Part shown: positions 1-5,067 of the stretch, in pieces
How the letters are laid out: every line of letters begins with the position of its first letter
Position numbering within the stretch: position 1 is the first letter of the stretch
Assembly (NCBI GenBank): GCA_003354225.1
Contig: PIVH01000744.1
Span: 1 to 5,069 of the forward strand
DNA from: Globobulimina sp.
Taxonomy: Eukaryota > Foraminifera > Rotaliida
Direction of reading: 5' to 3'
DNA: 5,069 nucleotides
The notes under the pieces: model-generated
Told to the model about the DNA's origin: nothing
What the model saw: the letters and a program-made list of their open reading frames with translations, nothing else
The model's database searches: none
Made by a program: the position numbers and the translations under genes

Positions 1-175
1 TAATAATAAACGTAGAGCAATTATTCTGCTTATAATGACTTTGTGTATGTGTGTGTTTGTGTTTGTTGTTGAAGTGAAGTTTTTTATCTTTGAACTGAAC
101 TTCAACAAACTTTTTACCCGCCCGCCGTCCCGGGATTATATATACTAAAATTGTCTCCATATAAATTAATTTAAT
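1..175. other. Non-coding 3' flank: GT-rich tract, GC island, AT repeat
   Basis: No gene is seen. A GT-rich tract covers roughly 42-70, followed by the stem-loop at 61-110. Bases 116-134 form a short C/G island (ending CCCGGG at 129-134) that stands out in otherwise AT-rich DNA. A TTTAA-like AT repeat spans about 164-183 and runs across both candidate stops of the SDR gene. Confidence 0.5.
61..110. other. Imperfect stem-loop in the SDR 3' flank
   Basis: GTTGAAGT at 68-75 pairs with ACTTCAAC at 99-106. GTTT at 61-64 pairs with AAAC at 107-110 across a 3-nt bulge. AGTT at 78-81 pairs with AACT at 93-96 beyond a 2x2 internal loop, leaving an 11-nt loop. That gives 16 pairs in total. It lies about 65-115 nt past the SDR stop, so it would sit in the SDR 3' UTR if transcribed. 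No classic AATAAA polyadenylation signal is visible on the minus strand here. Function unknown. Confidence 0.35.
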
Positions 176-1224
176 TTAATTCAATTCTTTCTCCCGTTTG
201 CTCGAAATATAATAATAAAGAAAGACCTAAAGAAACAACAGTTATTATGAAAATAATAATAATTCAACGCAGTTACCCATTCACTCAGCGTTTTCTCATC
301 ATTTAATGAATAAATTGGTCGGAAATTCAATTTTTTATTTGTACTTTTTGTATCCCATATAATTCCATTACTAATTGGAATTTTATAACGTTTTTGAAAA
401 TTTGTTTTAATCACATCGCCATATTTCAAGTATTTATGCTGTGCCAATTTCATTAAAACATCGGTTACATTAAATGTTTCATTACCAATTAAATAAAAAT
501 TATTTTTCGTTCCATATTTAATAATTTGACGATATGCAAAAGCACAGTCTCGCACATCAATCCATGATGTAACTATATTTCGCATCGAATTAAACTGTGA
601 ATTTTGATTATTAATCAAATCCGTAACTACCGTGTCCCAAACACCACCTCTGTTAATCGGAGAGGGCCCATACACTGAACACACATACACATTAATCACA
701 TTATAGCCGGCATTAATATAATTATTTTGTACATAATTATCCATGTACACCTGAGCTGAGATTGTCTTTAAGTTCGAAAACATTGAATTCTTGTATTTAT
801 GGAATGGAATTGGTGTATTTGAAGCATTTGGTGAAATCGTTACATTTTTCATATCTTCTGTCCATAATGAAAAATTCCCACTGGTTGTAACTACCAACAT
901 ATTTGGATTATATTCGTACGACGCAGTTACTAAATTATCGCAATATTTTTCATTTTGTTGGTTATTTGAGAATCTTGAAACTAAACTCACAACACAAGTC
1001 ACTTTATATTTAGATAAAATGGAGCTGATATCACGTTTTGTAATCTGTTTTGAATCGCAAACTATAACATTACTACAAATTCGTTTTAACGATGAAATAT
1101 ATTGACTTGTTGGCCGAACTAACGCATAACATTGAAAACCTGGTGTTTCAGTTAATAGGTTGACTAATGTCCCACCAATGTATCCTGTTCCACCAATTAT
1201 CAATACTCTATGCTCTTTTGTCAT
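176..1224 (-). CDS. Extended SDR-like NAD(P)-binding protein, active-site pair substituted
   Basis: Predicted cytosolic Rossmann-fold protein of the NAD-dependent epimerase/dehydratase (extended SDR) superfamily. Numbering is from the ATG at 1224. The N-terminus HRVLIIGGTGYIGG (residues 6-18) is the classic beta-strand plus GxxGxxG dinucleotide loop. TTSG (113-116) fits the active-site serine strand, VYGP (184-187) fits the strand after the catalytic helix, and SWIDVRDCA (220-228) fits the family's (F/W)IxVxD motif. The Tyr-x-x-x-Lys catalytic pair is expected about 30 residues before YGP, but Thr154 and Gln158 stand there, so dehydrogenase chemistry is doubtful. An upstream GTG at 1290 would extend the frame, but eukaryotes rarely start there and the ATG falls exactly at the fold's start. 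Without splicing the frame runs to TGA at 181-183 (347 aa) with an odd Phe/Ile-rich tail. With the 50-bp intron at 227-276 removed it ends at 176 (332 aa) with a charged tail. Substrate unknown. Confidence 0.85.
227..276 (-). other. Probable 50-bp intron near the SDR 3' end
   Basis: Read on the minus strand, the intron starts GTAACT at 276 and ends TTTCTTTAG at 227. It has a branch-like AATAAC and a T-rich tract before the acceptor. It is flanked by G on both sides (G|GT...AG|G), as in the two lectin introns, and is exactly as long as lectin intron 1. It falls in phase 0 after Trp316. Splicing replaces the hydrophobic, Cys/Phe/Ile-rich read-through tail with VFLYYYISSKREKELN and stop TAA at 176-178. 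Unlike the lectin introns, the unspliced frame is open too, so this call rests on splice signals and tail composition only. Confidence 0.5.
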
Positions 1225-1238
1225 ATCTGTTTTGCCAT
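1221..1238 (-). other. Five-codon upstream ORF overlapping the SDR start (ATGA)
   Basis: On the minus strand an ATG at 1238 opens a five-codon frame (MAKQI) whose TGA stop at 1221-1223 overlaps the SDR ATG at 1222-1224 as ATGA. If the transcript starts upstream of 1238, ribosomes would meet this frame first and terminate on the SDR start codon, a geometry that suits reinitiation control. The transcript start is unknown, so relevance is inferred. Confidence 0.3.
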
Positions 1239-1298
1239 TGATGTTTTCAGATGTAAGTGAGTATTTTTTACTAAATAAGTATTTTTGCACCTTGAATC
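1225..1298. promoter_or_regulatory. 74-bp head-to-head intergenic region, putative bidirectional promoter
   Basis: The SDR start (1224, minus) and the lectin start (1299, plus) diverge across only 74 bp, so both promoters or 5' leaders must share or overlap this space. The lectin ATG has a strong eukaryotic context, A at -3 and G at +4. Plus-strand ATGs at 1241 and 1251 lie out of the lectin frame, so efficient lectin translation would favour a transcription start downstream of them and hence a very short leader. No TATA box is evident. That the promoter is shared is inferred from spacing alone. Confidence 0.45.
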
Positions 1299-3115
1299 AT
1301 GGCTGCGTTTTCTTGGCTACTTGTTACATCCACTCTATCTCAATTATCACTCAGCCAAAAATACATATTTGTGGACATAGTTTTGACTATTGACGAAGCA
1401 GAAGCATATTGTCAGACCACATATGGTACTGTATATTTTAACCAATTTTCCTACATTCATCTCTGTCATCACAAGGAACTACATTGGCATCAATCCACAG
1501 TTCGATAGACCAGAATGACGCAGTCGCTCTCTGCCAACCACAACCTGGCGATAGTCACCAATCCTGCGCCATAGGCCTCAATGACAGAAACAATGAACGC
1601 TACACTGATCCAACCCTTTGGAGTTGGACTGACGGCGCTCCCTTTGATTATTCCAATTGGCTGGCAGGTGAACCAAATGATTATACTGCCAATGGTTTTC
1701 CTGGAGAAGATTGCGTTGTGATACAGATGGATACAGATGGAACATGGAATGATTGTCCTTGTGCTGGCCCAGTAGGCCATGAATCTGCATATTATGTACG
1801 CTTTTTATGTAATTATGGAACATATTTCCCAACATCCAGTCCAACGCTACCTACTGCAAACCCAACACCTCCCTCTGGTATATCACTCTATGTTCTATAT
1901 CTGGTAATTATGTTATACAGCATGTTCTATATAGGAGCACCAACTAAAAATCCGACGCAAAATCCCACTAAAAATCCGACGCAAAATCCCACTAAAAATC
2001 CGACATTAAATCCAAGTACAAATCCAACTCAAAATCACATTGTCACTCCAAATCCATCTCGAAATCCAACCAGAAATCCAAGCAAAAATCCAACTGAAAA
2101 TCCCACACAAAGTCCAAGCAAATACCCAACACTTTACCCAACTATAAATCCATCACTTTATCCGTTTGCTGCACCAACTGTTCGACCAAATGCGTTACCA
2201 ACCTCAGCTCCTATTGATGCACCGACAGATATTACCGGTACCACACAAAATGGCGGCGGGGGCGATTTAAATAACAGCCAGGAAAAGGCGTCATTCCTGC
2301 CATGGGCCGATGATTTGATGTTATTGTTAGGTTCATCTATATTTGTATTGATAGTCTGTATATTTTGCATGGGTTGTTATTATTTTATATCTGGGAGAAA
2401 ACACGCGAAACAAATGGAAGCTATGGATGGTACGGATTGTATGGATGAAGGCATTGGTGAGTTAGAAACGGGGGCACCGCTGCCGCCTGAAATAGAAATA
2501 GCGTCAGTCAAATCATACAGTGTGACTGATGATAATATGGTACTTATTCGTGCGAAATCAGAGATGAATGCAGTGAATAATAATAATTTTGCGTCAAATC
2601 AAATGATGAATATGCCAAATATTATGAATCCGATGAATATGAATATGAATAACATGAATATGAATAACATGAATATGAATATAAATATGGACAATATGAA
2701 TAATATGAACAATATGAATAATATGCATGCTATGAATAATAATTATAATATGAATCCAATGATGAACATGTATGGAATGAATATGAATATGATTCAGCAG
2801 AATTTTGGAGTACAACCAAATATGGCGCAGTTTTATATGAATCAAATGAACACAGAACAGATTGGAGTAAGTGGCGAAGAGCCTGGTCATGATGCTGACC
2901 ATGGACAATTACAAGTAAATGATGCAAATGTTGCAAATAATAACATGCCAAATCTTCCGCCGGTGCCAGATGCCCCAGATACTCTAAATGATGATGATGA
3001 TGATGATGATGAGGAATATGATGAGAATAACAATAAAACTCCCTATGGCATGCCAAGCCTTCCAGCGGTACCACTTTATCCCAGTGCTGAGACTGATGAA
3101 TCTTATGATGATTAA
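1299..3115 (+). CDS. Single-pass membrane C-type lectin with NPT stalk and Met/Asn tail, three exons
   Basis: Spliced CDS joins 1299-1425, 1476-1877 and 1935-3115, giving 569 aa. Residues 1-19 look like a signal peptide. The C-type lectin domain spans about 21-156: Cys38, TYGTTLASIHS across the first splice, CAIGLND (the WIGL-type core), WSWTDG, EPN at 108-110, Cys122, WND at 133-135, Cys136 and Cys154. EPN with WND is the known signature of calcium-dependent binding of mannose-type sugars. Extra cysteines 62 and 73 could form another disulfide. A Pro/Thr/Asn stalk covers about 162-275, a transmembrane helix about 304-328 with basic residues just inside, and a cytoplasmic tail follows. The tail has a Met/Asn-rich block (about 387-465), seven Asp in a row and two related MPxLPxVP motifs. 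Predicted role: surface glycan receptor or adhesin. The domain call is firm; the ligand is family-based inference. Confidence 0.9.
1426..1475 (+). other. Lectin intron 1, 50 bp, phase 1
   Basis: GTACTG at the 5' end and CACAAG at the 3' end, with a branch-like TTAAC at 1438-1442 and a pyrimidine-rich stretch after it. Removing it joins exon 1 ending TATG to exon 2 starting GAACTACA and gives TYGTTLASIHS, the expected first helix and strand of a C-type lectin domain. Retention would shift the frame and end at the TAG at 1506-1508. It is the only GT-AG pair I found here that joins the signal-peptide exon to the lectin frame. Confidence 0.88.
1878..1934 (+). other. Lectin intron 2, 57 bp, phase 1, frame-preserving
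   Basis: GTATAT at the 5' end and ATATAG at the 3' end, flanked by G on both sides like intron 1. Removal joins PTPPSG to APTKNPT and makes the Pro/Thr stalk continuous. Its length is a multiple of three with no in-frame stop, so retention would insert 19 mostly hydrophobic residues (ISLYVLYLVIMLYSMFYI plus a glycine) into the stalk. An earlier AG at 1919-1920 would instead bring an in-frame TAG at 1932-1934. Confidence 0.8.
1943..2004 (+). repeat. 24-bp tandem repeat in the lectin stalk
   Basis: Two identical 24-bp copies (1943-1966 and 1967-1990) are followed by a partial third copy (1991-2004). Each encodes eight residues of the TKNPTQNP type. The wider stalk to about 2227 continues as degenerate four-residue xNPT/xNPS/xYPT units. 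The exact copies suggest recent slippage or unequal exchange. Confidence 0.9.
2626..2800 (+). repeat. ATGAAT-type low-complexity repeat encoding the Met/Asn tail
   Basis: Imperfect tandem repetition of ATGAAT, AATATG and a 15-bp ATGAATATGAATAAC variant encodes alternating Met-Asn dipeptides with NNM triplets in the lectin's cytoplasmic tail. Third-position AAT/AAC variation shows it is not a pure microsatellite. Confidence 0.85.
2944..3083 (+). repeat. Duplicated MPxLPxVP tail module plus (GAT)7
   Basis: Two related blocks start at 2944 and 3049, 105 bp (35 codons) apart, sharing CATGCCAA, CTTCC and CGGT. They encode MPNLPPVPDAP and MPSLPAVPLYP, each followed by an acidic Tyr-containing stretch (EEYDE; DESYDD, which runs to 3112). 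Between them seven GAT codons (2990-3010) encode seven Asp. This looks like an old internal duplication with a later microsatellite expansion. Confidence 0.6.
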
Positions 3116-3420
3116 TTGCCAAAAAAACATATTTGTATAGTATTGTTTATTATTTTTCAGATATTTTTTTGAATCACGATTTTTCAGAGTTTTCACTTTT
3201 CAAATGTTGGTTGGTTTATCGTGACTTTTTTCTTTATCATAACGTTTTGCTTTATCATGACGGTTTTTTTTTGTCATGACTTTTTTTCTTATCATGACTT
3301 TTTTTTCCGGATCATGAACTAGTTTAGAATTTAGAAACTGTTCTAAAGTAAACAAATGAATATATCGCACTTATACTGTATACCGAACATTTATCTTCGT
3401 TTCCAAACCGGGAAGAAATA
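3116..3420. other. T-rich non-coding region after the lectin gene
   Basis: It covers the presumed lectin 3' UTR and spacer. It is dominated by T runs and the TCATGAC repeat. No canonical AATAAA is seen after the lectin stop, so I cannot place the polyadenylation site. I see no gene with homology features here. Confidence 0.5.
3215..3320. repeat. 18-20 bp degenerate tandem repeat, TTTATCATGACTTTTTTC type
   Basis: Five copies and a partial sixth: 3215-3232, 3233-3250, 3251-3270, 3271-3288, 3289-3308 and the partial 3309-3320. Each has a TCATGA-like palindromic core (TCGTGA, TCATAA, then TCATGA) followed in the full copies by a T-rich tract. Copies differ by point changes and T-run length. It lies 100-205 bp past the lectin stop. 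Function unknown; it could affect 3'-end formation or act as a protein-binding array. Confidence 0.75.
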
Positions 3421-3564
3421 ATGGTTGCTCACCATGGAACTGGCTGGACTCAGGAAGTTCTAGTTACTATTTGTGTATTATGTGTAATTTCTGGCTGCAT
3501 TACCACTGCTGGAACGATTAAATTTTCATTTGGTCTGTGTCATCATGGAAAAGAGACACACTAA
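3421..3564 (+). CDS. Candidate 47-aa small membrane protein or stray exon
   Basis: ATG with favourable context (A at -3, G at +4) opens 47 codons to TAA at 3562-3564. The product starts MVAHHGTGWTQ, has a hydrophobic core EVLVTICVLCVISGCITTAG that could span a membrane, and ends CHHGKETH with three Cys and four His. The tract is visibly richer in G and C than the flanks. The same frame stays open back to 3352 without another ATG, so it could instead be an exon fragment or relic. I recognise no family, and an ORF this short can arise by chance. Confidence 0.3.
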   Translation: MVAHHGTGWTQEVLVTICVLCVISGCITTAGTIKFSFGLCHHGKETH

Positions 3565-3601
3565 CTACACACTAACTACACACTAACTACACACTAACTA
3601 C
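3558..3601. repeat. Four perfect 11-bp tandem copies of ACACTAACTAC
   Basis: Copies at 3558-3568, 3569-3579, 3580-3590 and 3591-3601 are identical. The first overlaps the stop codon of the 47-codon ORF. Perfect identity points to recent expansion. There are no spacers, so it is a minisatellite-like array. Confidence 0.92.
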
Positions 3602-3614
3602 ATGGCAGCGTCAT

Positions 3615-3620
3615 TATAAA
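3615..3620 (+). promoter_or_regulatory. Candidate TATA box for the downstream coiled-coil gene
   Basis: TATAAA followed by G, 138 bp upstream of the ATG at 3758. A start about 30 bp downstream would place both 50-bp repeat copies partly or wholly in the 5' leader. Only the motif and its position support this. Confidence 0.3.
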
Positions 3621-3720
3621 GTGCCATTCTCGGACCCTAACCAACGTCAACTAGGCGTGGTAGAGATTTGTGTCATTTCTCGGACCCTAACCAGCGTCAT
3701 CAGGCGTGGCAGAGATTTGT
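3621..3720. repeat. Two imperfect 50-bp tandem copies upstream of the coiled-coil gene
   Basis: Copy 1 (3621-3671) and copy 2 (about 3670-3720) share CTCGGACCCTAACCA, GGCGTGG and AGAGATTTGT and differ by a few substitutions and two single-base indels. They are more GC-rich than the surroundings and end about 38 bp before the next start codon. Conservation between copies hints at a functional leader or promoter element, or a recent duplication. Confidence 0.85.
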
Positions 3721-3757
3721 TTGTTGTGGATTGTTATCGGTTTAGTATTTGAAAATC

Positions 3758-4786
3758 ATGACAACTTTTTATGGATTTAATTATAATAATATGCGAAACA
3801 TTGGCATAAATGATACATTTTATCCTCAACAATCTACGGTTGATACAAAAAAATGTGCCAAAGCTGAAGAAATAATTAATTGTATCAATGGAAATTTTGA
3901 GAAATTACTACAAATAGTCATAGGTAGCAATGATTTGTATAAGAAAGAATCGGAAAAAAATAATAAGAATATGATGAATATCAATAGTAATTTTGATTTT
4001 ATTTTTAAGTCATTGAAAACATTGAGTTCAAACTTCAATGATCGGAATTTGAGAATGAATGAATTAAAAGAAAAATATCAATTAAATATGCTTGAAAAAG
4101 TAAAAGAATACATTGGTGAGCAAGTAAATTTATTACGTTTCGATCTATCACTTATTTATGGCGATATTCTAAAATTATTTGATGAATTTGCAAATAAAAA
4201 TAAAAATACAATTTTACAGCCACAACATGACATTAACTCTTTTGAATTGCATGACGATGCTAAACATGAAAGCGAATTGCAGTTTGAATATGATGTTATG
4301 CAAAATTCGCTTATTAGTGGACCTAAAATTGATTTGGAAAACAATAACAGCGGTAATAGCATATCAGTACCACAACAGAATAAAATTAAAAATAGTAAAC
4401 AAGAGAGTAAAAATAAGAGGAAAAGAAAAGAAAAGACATCAAAAGATGTCAAAGCAAAGCCACCGGACAAAATTATTGAAAAATTTGTGTGTAGCAACGC
4501 TTATATTACACCACAATTTAAAAGAACCAGAGCGTCTGAGGATGACCGAGCAGCACAAGAAATATTAGATATTGTTCAAAATAATTATAATGGACTTAAA
4601 ATAACCTGTAAGCGATTTGGAGACTTATCAAGAAAAATCAGCCAATCACTTTTATTAACTTCGTCTGGGAGCATTGGTATTAAATGGTTAGAGCGAAAAA
4701 TTAGAACAGTTGCAGGGCAGAGAGTTTATTGGGCGATGTTTGAGAACAATGCACCTAAGAAAAAAAAGTTGAAACAGAAAAATTAA
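3758..4786 (+). CDS. Unrecognised coiled-coil, Lys-rich, probably nuclear protein
   Basis: 342 aa from the ATG at 3758. A TTG three codons upstream is discounted because eukaryotes need ATG, and TAG at 3743-3745 closes the frame above. Residues about 31-147 are helix-prone and charged with likely coiled-coil character (for example FIFKSLKTLSSNF, LEKVKEYIGEQVNLLRFDL). Residues 150-210 are polar linker. A basic block SKNKRKRKEK (217-226) and the C-terminal PKKKKLKQK (333-341) resemble nuclear localisation signals. Between them a compact segment, about 262-328, contains AAQEILDIV, CKRFGDLSRKISQSLLL, IKWLERKIRTVAG and QRVYWAMFE; it looks folded and helical and could bind DNA, RNA or chromatin, but I recognise no named domain. 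No intron is needed. Possibly lineage-specific; function unknown. Confidence 0.75.
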   Translation: MTTFYGFNYNNMRNIGINDTFYPQQSTVDTKKCAKAEEIINCINGNFEKLLQIVIGSNDLYKKESEKNNKNMMNINSNFDFIFKSLKTLSSNFNDRNLRMNELKEKYQLNMLEKVKEYIGEQVNLLRFDLSLIYGDILKLFDEFANKNKNTILQPQHDINSFELHDDAKHESELQFEYDVMQNSLISGPKIDLENNNSGNSISVPQQNKIKNSKQESKNKRKRKEKTSKDVKAKPPDKIIEKFVCSNAYITPQFKRTRASEDDRAAQEILDIVQNNYNGLKITCKRFGDLSRKISQSLLLTSSGSIGIKWLERKIRTVAGQRVYWAMFENNAPKKKKLKQKN

Positions 4787-4924
4787 CTTTAATATTTTAT
4801 ATATTATTTTCTCTACAATTAAGAGCCTACACAAGCTCTGATTAGTTTGAGTTTTATTATAAGTTTGATGTTGTTTGTTTTTATTTGTGTGTATGGGTCA
4901 ACTTAAGACTATAGATCGTCCTAT

Positions 4925-4940
4925 ATTGCTTTTTAGCAAT
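4925..4940. other. Perfect 6-bp hairpin with TTTT loop
   Basis: ATTGCT (4925-4930), TTTT, AGCAAT (4935-4940). It lies about 140 bp past the coiled-coil gene's stop. It could belong to that 3' UTR, but a stem this short can occur by chance. Confidence 0.4.
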
Positions 4941-5043
4941 TTATCAACGTGAAAAGGATGTATATAGTTGTTGATTGATGCACAAGTGTTTCCAAGTATT
5001 ATTTAAATTAAAAAAGATTGTCTCCCCCCCTGTCCAAAAAAAA

Positions 5044-5067
5044 ACAACAAAACTATATCTTTGTTGT
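5044..5067. other. Perfect 8-bp inverted repeat at the window's right edge
   Basis: ACAACAAA (5044-5051) and TTTGTTGT (5060-5067) flank an 8-base loop. It directly follows a poly-A stretch, and the window ends two bases later, so the full extent cannot be judged. Confidence 0.4.

Noticed and set aside
791-1105. Plus-strand ORF opposite the SDR gene
   Set aside because: Antisense shadow of an AT-rich coding region. The SDR motifs show the true strand.
1253-1258. GTAAGT, a perfect donor-like site before the lectin start
   Set aside because: No upstream coding exon, and the only AG sites before 1299 would leave an intron far shorter than the 50-57 bp seen here.
1225-1290. SDR start at GTG 1290 adding 22 residues
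   Set aside because: Non-ATG start in a eukaryote. The extra residues precede the Rossmann strand without family likeness, and the ATG at 1224 lies exactly where the fold should begin.
2594-3122. Minus-strand His/Ile-rich ORFs opposite the lectin tail
   Set aside because: They are the antisense reading of the ATGAAT and GAT repeats, which automatically yields His and Ile runs. No independent start context or family features.
3558-3601. CRISPR-like array
   Set aside because: Units are 11 bp and directly abutting with no spacers, in eukaryotic context.
3634-3690. Telomere-like CCCTAACC
   Set aside because: A single CCCTAA per 50-bp copy, not a tandem telomeric repeat.
3621-3720. Transposon or LTR ends
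   Set aside because: The copies abut directly, with no internal element, terminal inverted repeats, target-site duplication or transposase/reverse transcriptase ORF.
4156-4568. Overlapping ORFs on both strands within the coiled-coil gene
   Set aside because: Shadow frames. The hydrophobic minus-strand one mirrors Lys/Asn-rich coding sequence.
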